Assembly (NCBI GenBank): GCA_046712825.1
Contig: JBKKCR010000026.1
Span: 1-13,941 of the forward strand
Length of the DNA: 13,941 bases
Reading direction: 5' to 3'
Source of the DNA: DATFGK01 sp046712825
GTDB taxonomy: Bacteria; Actinomycetota; AC-67
Shown: piece by piece, positions 1 through 9,400 of the stretch
Layout of the letters: each line of letters opens with the position of its first letter
How positions within the stretch are numbered: position 1 is the stretch's first letter
Made by a program: the position numbers and the translations under genes
Notes under the pieces: model-generated
Seen by the model: only the letters and a program-made list of their open reading frames with translations
Databases searched by the model: none
Told to the model about the DNA's origin: nothing

Positions 1-705
<705 letters not shown>

Positions 706-709
706 AGCA

Positions 710-742
710 GACCCCTTGGGGCAACGCTCCATAAGGGGGGTC
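710..742 (+). terminator. Hairpin in the 16S trailer, possible terminator
   Basis: Just after the 16S 3' end an imperfect nested hairpin can be drawn. The outer arms are GACCCC (710-715) and GGGGTC (737-742). The inner arms are GGGGC (718-722) and GCTCC (726-730), closing on the 3-nt loop AAC. It is followed by CGTTTCTTG, a modest U-rich run. It could be a first terminator or part of the precursor processing stem. The 5' leader that would pair with the trailer is outside the window, so these two roles cannot be separated. Confidence 0.5.
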
Positions 743-787
743 CGTTTCTTGTCTCCTCGCTATGCAGTTTCGAAGGCACAGGCCTTG

Positions 788-818
788 AAGGCGTCCACGT
801 CGTGGGCGCCTTCTTCGT
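788..818 (+). terminator. Rho-independent terminator of the 16S transcript
   Basis: AAGGCGTCCAC (788-798) pairs with GTGGGCGCCTT (802-812) through 11 pairs, one of them G-U, around a 3-nt loop. The pyrimidine-rich CTTCGTT follows. It lies about 87 nt past the 16S end and before the next gene's leader. This supports a transcript that ends shortly after 16S instead of running into tRNA or 23S genes. Confidence 0.75.
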
Positions 819-960
819 TGGAACGGCTTGATCGTCGGGTTTGAACTCCGGTACCTGAGCGCCTGACCAGCGCGGAAGCGTCCAGACGGGCGGTTCAGGA
901 GGAACCGTGTCCTCCTCGCCCGAACTCTCTTAGGACCACGACAACCAGGAGACACGGCTC

Positions 961-3756
961 ATGTCGCTACGTCGGCTGTTCCCGCTCCCATTGATCCTCA
1001 GCCTCGGCGCGGTTCTTCTCGCCCTCGGGCCCGGCCCCGCAGGGAGCTTCCCCGCGGCCCCCGACGAGGCGCGCTACCAGCTTTACGGTCGCGTGTTCCC
1101 AGATCCTCACGGCTGTCTCAAGGGGCTCCCGCTCGCCAGCCCATGGGCCAAGGGCAACATCTGCGCGGTCCAATTCATCCAATGGGAGGACGCGCTCGCC
1201 GGGGTTCGTTTCCTCGAGGAGCGGTTCCCTCGATACGCCTCGCTCGTCAACGTCTCGGACATCTACGACGGTGCGTTCCGTTCCGCCGGGCTCCCCACGG
1301 AAACGATGGCGAGAGACCACAAGGACCTGTACGCGATCAAGGTTACCGACGCGAAGTCGAAGGTGCCCGAGGCCAACCGCAAGCACTTCGTGTACAGCCT
1401 CTCGATCCACGGCATCGAGCGCGCCGGCCTCGAAGGGGGCATCCGAGCAGCGGAAGACCTCGTAACGTGGGCCGCGTGCGAGGAGGATCCCAACGCAGCG
1501 CCCGCCTGCTCGTCCGAAGGCCCCTTCCCGAAGAAGATCCTCGAGCCGACCGATTCCGGTCCGACCGCGGGCGAGGTCGTTCGTAACGGCGTCGTGTACT
1601 TCTTCCTCGCCAACCCGGATGGGTGGGCGCGCGGCAACCTCACCTCGGGCGGGGTCGCGTACCAGCGCTACAACGGAAACGGGATGGATCTGAACCGCGA
1701 CTGGCCGTCCGTCGGCTACACGGAGCCCTTGTACACGCCCTGGAGCGAACCGGAGTCCCGTGGGTTCGGGCGGTATCTGCTCGACGTCAAGAGCAAGACG
1801 GCAGCGAACAAGTTCGACGGTTCGATCGATCTCCATGGGATGCTGACCGCGCGATCGTTCTCGTTCACGCTCCTCGGCGCCGGGCAGCGCGACTATCGGA
1901 AGAATGCCGTCACCGTAGAGACCGCGATCCTGACCTTCCGCGACTCGGAGGAGCGGCTCTCGTGGAGCCCGCTGATCGCACCCGCCGACTCCTGCCCCGG
2001 CGAGATCCAGGAGCCGGTCTTCGGCGGCAACGTCCCCATGTGCTCCGACCAGTGGGGCACGGTCTGGGACACGATCGACTACCAGATCACCGGGGGTTTC
2101 GGCGACTGGGCCGACTCACCGCTCGGGCTCGACGCCGTAGGCATCGACAACGAGATGGCTCTGTCACACGTCGGGAACTGCGGCACGGGCAACTGTTTCG
2201 AGCCCGGCGTCGAGCAGCTCCACGTCGACGGCAACAAGGGCCTCATCTACTCGCAGATCGCGGCGCTCCTGTTCGAGAAGCCGGTCACCTATGAGCCCGG
2301 CGGCGCGATCGGCTACGTCCTCGACCCCGTTCGGATCCGCAACGCCGGTGGCCATCCAGTCGCGGCCGGACTCAAGGCGCTGCCGGTCCAAGACACCATC
2401 GAGACGTTGCGCGCGCTCGCGACCGAGCCGTTCTCGTTCGACGTCTTGGGCCCAGACGACGGCATACACAATGGTGGGTTGGCGATCGAGCTTTCGTTCG
2501 CGAACGCCCGCGGGGCCACGCCGATCACGAATGCGTTCGACTACGTTCTCGAATACTGCGGCGAGCCCGAGCATCCCGGCGACGTGGCCGGCGAGTGTCG
2601 CGAGGTCGCGCGCTACTTCAACCAGTTCGGCGGGTACCTCCAAGCAGGCGCGCGGATCGATCTCAACGACCCCAAGCCGGGGCCGTACCGGTTGAGCATC
2701 GCACCGGACGAGCTGGGGAACCTCCCGCCGATGAACATCGTGGTGTCGTTCAGCGAGACCGAGTCGTTCCCCGTGCCGAAGCAGCGGGCGTACGACGTCT
2801 CGCGGATGGACTTCTTCCATGACCTCAACGAGTACGCAGCCTCGGAGAAGCAGCTCCAGCCGCTCACCGTCGAGCAAGTGCTGGCCGACCCGGCGGTGTT
2901 GAACCGCTACGACAGCATCGCCGCAGCCGACGGGTTCATGCCGGGGTACGCCGCCGCCGGAAAGTCCAAGTACACCAAGGCGCAGTTCGACGCATACGCT
3001 GCCGCGTTCCGTGCTTTCGTCGAGCGGGGCGGCAACCTGATCCTCACCGATGGGGCTCTCTCCGCCCTCCCCGCGATAACCGGCAAGATCAAGCCGGACG
3101 CGGTGACGCGCGGCTATTGGTACGCGGGTTGGATGGACTTCGACGACGGTTCCGGCGAGACGTACGAGAAGCACCCCCTCGCTAAGGGTGTGAACATGGA
3201 GGGAACGGCGGAGGGCAGCGCCACGATCGGCGATCAGACCTTCAGCCACCGCCATCAAACCTACGAGCCAGTACCGATCGGCTACTACGTCGATGCGGGA
3301 GGCGACTGCAGCGATTCCTTGTGCGACTCGCCGAACTGGTTCGTGGATGAGGCTGCCTGGAAGGCGGCGGGGGGGACGGTCGGAGCCCGGACACTCGGAC
3401 TCGTGCAGAAGGACCCTGGCGCCGAACGGAAGACCGGCGTATCGCTCGGCGAGATGGCGCTCGGCAAGGGCAAGATCCGCATCGCCGGCGCGCTTCTCCC
3501 CGAGCCGACCGAGGCCAACTACCACCCGTTCGGCTTGTCGTCGTACTCGACCACGTACACGGGCTACCAAGTGTTCGAGAACATGAGCTCGTACACCAAC
3601 CCGGCGCGCGTGAAGGTCGGCGGGACGAAGATCACGAAGCCGTCCACGGGCGGCGCGCAACTTCCGGCAACGGGTGTGGGAGCGGTGGGGATCCTCGCCC
3701 TGCTCGCGATCCCGTTCGCCGTGATGCTCGGCATCTGGCGCAAACGTCACGCTTGA
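961..3756 (+). CDS. Secreted, LPXTG-anchored M14-family zinc carboxypeptidase with C-terminal glutamine-amidotransferase-like domain
   Basis: This 931-residue exported peptidase begins with a signal peptide (positive MSLRR, hydrophobic core to about residue 28). The M14 domain spans about 75-440. Zinc ligands are visible as H150 and E153 in HGIE and as H292 in DLHG. The NPDG (218-221) and DLNR (N245, R246) signatures match the carboxypeptidase substrate-binding Asn-Arg pair. E398 in DNEMAL is the likely general base. A beta-rich region follows, then a segment (about 625-875) that resembles a type-1 glutamine-amidotransferase/ThuA-like fold, with GGNLILTDGAL at 691-701. The C terminus is a sortase signal: LPATG at 901-905, a hydrophobic stretch and the tail RKRHA. 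The ATG at 961 is set by AGGAG at 947-951, 9 nt upstream, and by the signal peptide. The protein probably trims external peptides at the cell wall; its specificity is unknown. Confidence 0.9.
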   Translation: MSLRRLFPLPLILSLGAVLLALGPGPAGSFPAAPDEARYQLYGRVFPDPHGCLKGLPLASPWAKGNICAVQFIQWEDALAGVRFLEERFPRYASLVNVSDIYDGAFRSAGLPTETMARDHKDLYAIKVTDAKSKVPEANRKHFVYSLSIHGIERAGLEGGIRAAEDLVTWAACEEDPNAAPACSSEGPFPKKILEPTDSGPTAGEVVRNGVVYFFLANPDGWARGNLTSGGVAYQRYNGNGMDLNRDWPSVGYTEPLYTPWSEPESRGFGRYLLDVKSKTAANKFDGSIDLHGMLTARSFSFTLLGAGQRDYRKNAVTVETAILTFRDSEERLSWSPLIAPADSCPGEIQEPVFGGNVPMCSDQWGTVWDTIDYQITGGFGDWADSPLGLDAVGIDNEMALSHVGNCGTGNCFEPGVEQLHVDGNKGLIYSQIAALLFEKPVTYEPGGAIGYVLDPVRIRNAGGHPVAAGLKALPVQDTIETLRALATEPFSFDVLGPDDGIHNGGLAIELSFANARGATPITNAFDYVLEYCGEPEHPGDVAGECREVARYFNQFGGYLQAGARIDLNDPKPGPYRLSIAPDELGNLPPMNIVVSFSETESFPVPKQRAYDVSRMDFFHDLNEYAASEKQLQPLTVEQVLADPAVLNRYDSIAAADGFMPGYAAAGKSKYTKAQFDAYAAAFRAFVERGGNLILTDGALSALPAITGKIKPDAVTRGYWYAGWMDFDDGSGETYEKHPLAKGVNMEGTAEGSATIGDQTFSHRHQTYEPVPIGYYVDAGGDCSDSLCDSPNWFVDEAAWKAAGGTVGARTLGLVQKDPGAERKTGVSLGEMALGKGKIRIAGALLPEPTEANYHPFGLSSYSTTYTGYQVFENMSSYTNPARVKVGGTKITKPSTGGAQLPATGVGAVGILALLAIPFAVMLGIWRKRHA

Positions 3757-3773
3757 TCGGACTCGCCGCCGCG

Positions 3774-3790
3774 CGGAGCGTCGCGCTCCG
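3774..3790 (+). terminator. Short hairpin after the M14 gene, doubtful terminator
   Basis: CGGAGCG (3774-3780) and CGCTCCG (3784-3790) form a perfect 7-bp stem with loop TCG, 18 nt after the peptidase stop codon. There is no U-run after it. It sits directly in front of the candidate -10 box of the next gene, so it may end the peptidase transcript, act on the downstream promoter, or do neither. Confidence 0.35.
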
Positions 3791-3791
3791 A

Positions 3792-3797
3792 TAGACT
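3792..3797 (+). promoter_or_regulatory. Candidate -10 box for a leaderless transcript
   Basis: TAGACT fits the actinobacterial TANNNT -10 pattern. It ends 8 nt before the GTG start codon at 3806, so a normal transcription start would fall on or next to the first base of the codon. No Shine-Dalgarno sequence is present between the two. No convincing -35 box is seen at the usual distance. Confidence 0.45.
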
Positions 3798-3805
3798 TCC
3801 GCGCC

Positions 3806-4342
3806 GTGGCCCATGTGAACGAATCGAAAACGATCGGCGGCGTTTACGTCGTCGAGTTGCAGTCGCATCCTGATCCGCGTGGGCGCTTCGTCGAAACGTT
3901 CCGTCGCAACTGGATCCCCGGCGCCCGCGAGATGGTTCAAGGCAATCGTTCCGACTCCGCGCCGGGTGTCCTCCGCGGCATCCACTACCACCTCTTCCAG
4001 GCGGACTACTGGTACGTACCGGTCGGGCGCTCGTTCGTCGCCCTCGTCGACCTGCGTCAGTCGTCGCCGACGTACAAAGCCGTGCAGACGCTTGAGATCG
4101 GCGAGCAGAACGAGGCCGGGGTCTACATCCCGCCCGGCGTCGGGCACGGGTTCTTCGCCCTGACAGACGTGACCATGACCTATCTGGTCGATGAGTACTT
4201 CGACGGCTCCGACGAGCTGGGGGTCCGCTTCGACGACCCGACACTGGCGATCCCCTGGCCGGAGGGCGAGCGGATCGTCTCGGACCGCGATCGGGAGAAT
4301 CCGCTGCTCGCGGATATCACCGAGGAGAACCTCCCCGCATAG
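3806..4342 (+). CDS. dTDP-4-dehydrorhamnose 3,5-epimerase family (RmlC-like cupin)
   Basis: This 178-residue cytosolic protein has the length and motif order of the RmlC family, which epimerises 4-keto-6-deoxy sugar nucleotides. DPRGRFVETFR is at 23-33, and GVLRGIHYH at 54-62 carries the catalytic histidine H60. VDLRQSSPTY is at 81-90, YIPPGVGHGF at 107-116, and a WP-containing tail near 151. The residue after HY in the catalytic motif is His where Gln is common in the family. No rmlA, rmlB or rmlD lies next to it, so dTDP-rhamnose synthesis cannot be assigned and the substrate stays open. The GTG at 3806 is preferred because of the -10 box just upstream; a second GTG at 3815 is possible. There is no Shine-Dalgarno sequence. 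The gene ends 6 nt before a bidirectional terminator. Confidence 0.88.
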   Translation: MAHVNESKTIGGVYVVELQSHPDPRGRFVETFRRNWIPGAREMVQGNRSDSAPGVLRGIHYHLFQADYWYVPVGRSFVALVDLRQSSPTYKAVQTLEIGEQNEAGVYIPPGVGHGFFALTDVTMTYLVDEYFDGSDELGVRFDDPTLAIPWPEGERIVSDRDRENPLLADITEENLPA

Positions 4343-4347
4343 AAGAA

Positions 4348-4370
4348 ACCCCGGGCGCTCGGCCCGGGGT
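4348..4370. terminator. Bidirectional terminator between convergent genes
   Basis: ACCCCGGGC (4348-4356) and GCCCGGGGT (4362-4370) form a perfect 9-bp stem with a 5-nt loop. It lies in the 48-bp gap between the epimerase stop (4342) and the propeller-protein stop (4391). The + strand downstream flank is CTCTCCCTCT. The - strand downstream flank is TTTCTTCT, a better U-tract. The hairpin can therefore serve both genes. Confidence 0.85.
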
Positions 4371-4390
4371 CTCTCCCTCTCTCGGTCCGT

Positions 4391-6313
4391 CTAGCGTTGT
4401 GCGTACATCGCGTCCTGGCGGTACCCGTCATGCAGCTCGCCGGTGTATCCGTCGATTTGCGTTGAGACCGCAAAGGCGTTCAGGCCCGTCCAGACGACAT
4501 GGATCGCCCCGTCGGGTCCTACCGCTAGGCCGGTGTAGTCGCCGTGGAAGACGTTGCAGTCCTTCCCTTCGGCATCGGTGACCGGCGGGTCGCTGTACCC
4601 CTCGGGCCCGCAGATCGTGGGCCACGCGGACTGCGGGACGTACTGGGCGCTCCAGTGCGTCACCGAGATGTCCACTTGCTCCTCCGGACCGAGGGCTTCC
4701 TTCCCGCCGTCCGTCCACAGAACGTGTTCGAACGTATCGGCCGGTGCAGGGGCGGTGTCCTCATCCCAGGCGATCGCGAGCGTTCCATCAGGGCTATGAT
4801 CGGCCCAGGGGAACCACTGTGGAGCGCCGTCGGCGTCGTCGAGCAACTCCCGTCCGTCCCAGGTCGCACCGCCGTCCGACGAACGCGCGAGGTAGACGTC
4901 GGTGTCGAAGTCCTCGTGCGCGTCACACGGGTCGTAATCATTCTCCTGGGTCCTCGCTTCGAACAGGCACCCCTCGTACGCCGGATCGGTTGCGTTCGGG
5001 TTCGGCGTGCCGCGGTCCGCGTAGACGATCGTGACGTCTTCGGGGTCGGTCGGGTTCACCGAGATATTCCCCACCGGCGTCCAGCGGATCTGGTGACCCC
5101 AGATCGTCTGCCTGCCGATGACGCTGAACGGCATGTCGGTGCCGCCGTCTTCGAGGTCCACGACGTGAACGGGGTTCCCGAAGGCCGGGACACCGTTCGT
5201 GGGCGGTGCCTTCACGACCATGAGCTGGGAGTCGAACTCGAAGTCCTGCTCCCATTCCTCTTCGTGCTGCCCGTTGATGAAGTGGACGAAGAGCGTCCCG
5301 TCGGGCCCGAACTCCGGGATCCCGAACTGGTCCTCGTCGCAAGAGCCGTCGTCCGCTCCGGTCTCCTGGTAGGTGCAGAACTCAGGGTTCTTCCCTGAGA
5401 TCTTGGCCGGCTCCGACCACGTTGCCCCACCGTCGTCCGAGTAGCTCATGTAGATCGGCGACTCGGCGTAGGACCCTTGCACACCGTTGAGGAACCGTGT
5501 TGCCGTGATGACGGCACGGCCGTAGCCCGGGGTACCCGGGTAGTTATTCACGGTCAGCCATTCCTTGTCCCAGAAGACGGCGTTGTTCGCCGGTCCGATC
5601 CCGGCGCCCTGGCCCTTGAACACCTTGATCGACTGGCTCCAGGTGAGTCCGCCGTCCGTCGAGCGGCTGGCGGTCACGTTGCCCATCGCGGCGAAGGGGC
5701 CGCCCTGTCCGCCGACGTTCTCGAGCTGTGCCATGAGGGCCACGTCATGCTTGCCGTCGAACGCGGGCGAGGGGTCGCCGGCGCCGTTCCCGCTCTGCTG
5801 GGGGATCTGGCCGTCCACCCAATTCTTGCCGCCGTCGAACGACGTGAAGAACCCGGTCGGAACGAGGGCCTGTCTTGCGCCGGTCGAGTTGTTGAAGCGG
5901 TAGTAGTAGTCGTTAGAGCCCGCGAGCAGATGATCCGGGTTCTCCGGGTCGACCGCGATGGCGAGCTCGTTGTCGGGAGCGAAGTTCTGCCCGTACTCGG
6001 TCGTGTTGCAACTGATATCGACGAAGGTGGAAGGATCGCCCGACGACTCGCATCGGAACTTCTCGATCTGGCTCGTCGAGAACTGGCCGCCGGCGCCGGA
6101 GTTTCCGCCGCCGGAACCGCTCTCGAACTCGGCCGCGTTCCCGCCCCACTTCAACAGGAACATGTCCGACGTCCCGAACGGCCGGTCGCGTCCAACCGCC
6201 ATCGGGGCGATCACGGCCACGAGCGCGACGGCCATGATTGCCACGAAAGCGATCCGACGTCTGGTCGGTCGTGCCGCATGGTCCGCGGACAGAGCATGGA
6301 CATGCTCAGGCAT
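4391..6313 (-). CDS. Secreted sialidase-fold (Asp-box/BNR repeat) beta-propeller protein
   Basis: This 640-residue protein has an N-terminal export segment: the basic TRRR then a hydrophobic run, about residues 21-40, with no lipobox. A Gly/Ser-rich linker follows at about 65-77. Four Asp boxes of the form SxDxGxxW end at W165, W225, W299 and W485, which is diagnostic of a BNR/sialidase-type propeller. I do not see the FRIP motif or a clear arginine triad, so neuraminidase activity is not supported; glycan binding or a structural surface role is as likely. ATG at 6313 is chosen because an AGGGGGG-like Shine-Dalgarno lies just upstream and the signal peptide follows directly. The GTG at 6364 would only add an arginine-rich stretch. 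It ends at the shared terminator and is divergent from metH. Confidence 0.82.
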   Translation of the reverse strand: MPEHVHALSADHAARPTRRRIAFVAIMAVALVAVIAPMAVGRDRPFGTSDMFLLKWGGNAAEFESGSGGGNSGAGGQFSTSQIEKFRCESSGDPSTFVDISCNTTEYGQNFAPDNELAIAVDPENPDHLLAGSNDYYYRFNNSTGARQALVPTGFFTSFDGGKNWVDGQIPQQSGNGAGDPSPAFDGKHDVALMAQLENVGGQGGPFAAMGNVTASRSTDGGLTWSQSIKVFKGQGAGIGPANNAVFWDKEWLTVNNYPGTPGYGRAVITATRFLNGVQGSYAESPIYMSYSDDGGATWSEPAKISGKNPEFCTYQETGADDGSCDEDQFGIPEFGPDGTLFVHFINGQHEEEWEQDFEFDSQLMVVKAPPTNGVPAFGNPVHVVDLEDGGTDMPFSVIGRQTIWGHQIRWTPVGNISVNPTDPEDVTIVYADRGTPNPNATDPAYEGCLFEARTQENDYDPCDAHEDFDTDVYLARSSDGGATWDGRELLDDADGAPQWFPWADHSPDGTLAIAWDEDTAPAPADTFEHVLWTDGGKEALGPEEQVDISVTHWSAQYVPQSAWPTICGPEGYSDPPVTDAEGKDCNVFHGDYTGLAVGPDGAIHVVWTGLNAFAVSTQIDGYTGELHDGYRQDAMYAQR

Positions 6314-6344
6314 TGGTCCCCCCTCACTCCAACGGCCGCGGGAT

Positions 6345-6377
6345 CTCCGCACCGAGGTGCTCACTCTACGTGCGGAG
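6345..6377. repeat. Inverted repeat CTCCGCAC-N17-GTGCGGAG in the divergent promoter region
   Basis: Perfect 8-bp arms at 6345-6352 and 6370-6377 surround a 17-nt spacer. The spacer contains, on the - strand, TAGAGT (6363-6368), a possible -10 box for the propeller gene, whose start is at 6313. The layout fits either an operator over that promoter or a hairpin in the leader. No sequence-specific regulator can be named. Confidence 0.4.
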
Positions 6378-6473
6378 CTTGCTACCAGGAAAGGCCGGGT
6401 CGTCCCTTCTGGGTGCCTTCGCTCGTTCCTGCGCCTCCGCGGTTTTTCCGGAAGGGTGCGGCGGCGCTATCGC

Positions 6474-6479
6474 TACAAT
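6474..6479 (+). promoter_or_regulatory. Candidate -10 box of metH
   Basis: TACAAT differs from TATAAT at one position and ends 9 nt before the metH ATG at 6489. Transcription would start almost at the start codon. A recognisable -35 box is lacking at 6451-6456. The only Shine-Dalgarno-like sequence, AGGA at 6483-6486, is just 2 nt from the ATG, which is too close for normal use and again suggests leaderless initiation. Confidence 0.45.
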
Positions 6480-6488
6480 CCCAGGAAC

Positions 6489-9400
6489 ATGAGCGACTTC
6501 CTTGCCGCCCTGCGTGAACGGGTCCTGATCTTCGATGGGGCCATGGGGACGCAGATCCAGGCCGCCGACCTGTCCCTCGACGACTACTGGAACAAGGAAG
6601 GCAGCTCCGAGGTCCTCAACCTGTCCAAACCGGACGTGATCGCGCAGATCCACGCCCGCTACCTGGAGGCCGGCGCCGACGCCGTCGAGACCAACACCTT
6701 CGGCGCCAACCTCGTGGTGCAGGCCGAGTATGAGATGGCCGACCAGGTCTACGAGCTCAACGTCACCGGCGCGCGGATCGCCAAAGAGGTCGCTTCGAGC
6801 TTCACCGACCGGCGGCGGTGGGTCATCGGCTCGATCGGACCCGGCACCAAGCTGCCGAGCCTCGGACACGCGACCTTCGACGAGCTCGAGGCCTCGTACG
6901 AGGAGCAGTCGCGCGGGCTCGTCGACGGCGGCGCCGACGTGCTGATCATCGAGACCTGCCAAGACATGCTCCAGGTGAAGACCGCGATCGCCGGCGCTGT
7001 CTCGGCGTTCGAGCGAACGGGGAAGAAGCTTCCGCTCATGGTGCAGGTCACGATCGAGACGACCGGCACGATGCTGCTCGGAACGGAGATCGCCGCGGCG
7101 CTGACGGCCCTCGAACCGTTCGGCGCGATCGACGTGATCGGCGTGAACTGCGCGACCGGCCCCGTCGAGATGACCGAGCACGTACGCTTCCTGTGCCAGT
7201 CCTCTCGGAAGTTCGTGAGCGTCCTGCCAAACGCGGGACTGCCCGAGCTCCGGCACGGCAAGCCCTACTATCCGCTCTCGCCGGAAGAGTTCGTCCGCCA
7301 CCACACGGTCTTCGTGAAGGAGTTCGGCACCAACATCGCCGGCGGCTGCTGCGGGACGACTCCCGAGCACATCAAGCTTCTCACCGACACGCTCGGCGGC
7401 ACGGAGCCGAAGGATCGGTCCAACGCGTCGCTGGAGCCCGGCAGCGCGTCGCTCTACGTCGCCCAGCCGTTCCATCAGGACACCTCGTTCCTCGTGATCG
7501 GTGAGCGTTGCAACGTTCAGGGATCGCGGAAGTTCAAGGAGCTCGTCGGCAACGAGGACTTCGACGCCACGGTTCGCGTCGCGAAGGAACAGACACGCGA
7601 GGGTGCGCACGCACTCGACGTCTCCGTCGACTTCACCGGCCGCGACGGGGTCGCCGACATGGCGGAGCTGATCTCGCGTTTCCGGACCCAGGTGACGCTG
7701 CCCCTGGTGCTCGACTCGACCGAGCCGCAGGTGATCGAGTCGGGGCTCAAGCTGCTCGGCGGCAGATCGGTGATCAACTCGATCAACCTCGAAGAAGGCA
7801 TCGGGGACGACACGCGGCTCATGCGCAACCTGAGATTGGCGAAGAAGTACGGGGCCGCGTGTGTTGCGCTCGCGATCGACGAGCAGGGCCAGGCGACGAC
7901 CAAGGACTGGAAGCTCGAGGTCTGCAAGCGGCTCGTCGACATCGCGCGCGAGCAGGCGGGGCTCCAGCCGCAGGACCTGATCTTCGACACACTCGTCTTC
8001 CCGATAACGACCGGCATGGAGGAGCAGCGTCGCGCCGCGATCGAGACGCTCGAGGCCGTCAAGGCCGTAAAGGAAGAGATCCCGGGCGCGTTCACCTCGC
8101 TCGGCATCTCGAACGTCTCGTTCGGCGTGTCGCCGGCGGCCCGGCAGGTGTTGAACTCGGTGTTCCTGCACGAGGCCGTGCAGGCTGGGCTCGACGCGGC
8201 GATCGTGTCGCCGGCGCAGATCCTTCCGATGAACCGGATCGACGAGCGCCAGCGAGAGGTGGCGCTCGACATCATCTATGACCGTCGCCGCGACGGCTAC
8301 GATCCGCTCCAGACCTACATCGGCCTCTTCGAGGGTGTTGATTTCACCCGAGCGACGAAGGAAGACCTTTCCCACTTGCCGCTCGACGAGCGACTTAAGC
8401 GTCGCATCATCGACGGTGAGCGCGAGGGGCTGGAAGCGGACCTCGATGAGGCCCTGACCCAGCAACCTGCGCTCGAGATCATCAACACGCATCTGCTCGA
8501 CGGCATGAAGGTCGTCGGCGAGCTGTTCGGCTCCGGCCAGATGCAGCTGCCGTTCGTGTTGCAGTCGGCCGAGACGATGAAGGCCGCGGTCGCGCACCTC
8601 GAGCCGCACATGGAGCGCGCCGAGGGCGACGGCTCGAAGGGCAAGATCGTGCTCGCGACCGTCAAGGGAGACGTCCACGACATCGGTAAGAACCTCGTCG
8701 ACATCATCCTCACGAACAACGGCTACACGGTCTTCAACCTGGGGATCAAGCAGCCGATCACCACGATCATCGAGGCGGCCGAGCGAGAGAAGGCGGACGT
8801 TATCGGGCTCTCGGGACTGCTGGTGAAGTCGACGATCATCATGCGCGAGGACCTCGAGGAGCTGAACCGTCGCGACCTCCACGGGTATCCCGTGTTGCTC
8901 GGCGGCGCGGCGTTGACGCGCTCCTACGTCGAGGACGATCTCCGCGCGCTCTACAACGGCAAGGTCTTCTACGGACGCGACGCGTTCGAGGGCTTGCACA
9001 AGATGGACGAGCTGATGGCCGAGAAGCGCGGCGGTGCCGCCGTCGATGCGGCCCAAAAGCCGAAACGCGTGCGCGCGACCGCATCGAAGGAGCAGCCGGA
9101 GGTGCCGGAGCGTTCCGACGTCGCGATCGACGTGCCGGTGCCGGCAGCACCGTTCCTCGGCTCTCGGGTCGTTAAGGGCCTGAACACGCTCGAGATCGCG
9201 AGCTACCTCAACAAGACCGCGCTGTACCGCGGTCAATGGCAGTTCCGGCCGAAGAAGGGCCAGAAGCGAGAGGAATACGACGCCTACGTCGAGGCCGAGG
9301 TCGATCCGATCTTCCGCTCGACGCTCGATCGATGCATCTCCGAGGGCCTTCTGTTTCCGGCGGTCGTTTACGGGTACTTCCCCGCCCAGTCGGAAGGCGA

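Noticed and set aside
2164..3750. 528-codon - strand reading frame opposite the M14 gene
   Set aside because: Antisense shadow of the same kind; the M14 protein has signal peptide, active site and sorting signal.
4391..6313. Calling the propeller protein a neuraminidase
   Set aside because: Asp boxes are present, but no FRIP motif or clear arginine triad is. Asp boxes also occur in non-enzymatic propellers.
6314..6364. GTG start at 6364 for the propeller gene
   Set aside because: It adds only an Arg/Ser-rich stretch before the signal peptide. The ATG at 6313 has a good purine-rich ribosome binding site.
5958..6488. In-frame upstream extension of metH (about 177 extra codons)
   Set aside because: The extension runs antisense through the propeller gene's 5' end and shows no MetH homology. 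The family's N terminus begins at the ATG at 6489.
6365..6488. Possible cobalamin or SAM riboswitch before metH
   Set aside because: The gap is only 124 bp, no B12-box-like or SAM-type conserved core is visible, and the -10 box is next to the start codon, leaving no leader.
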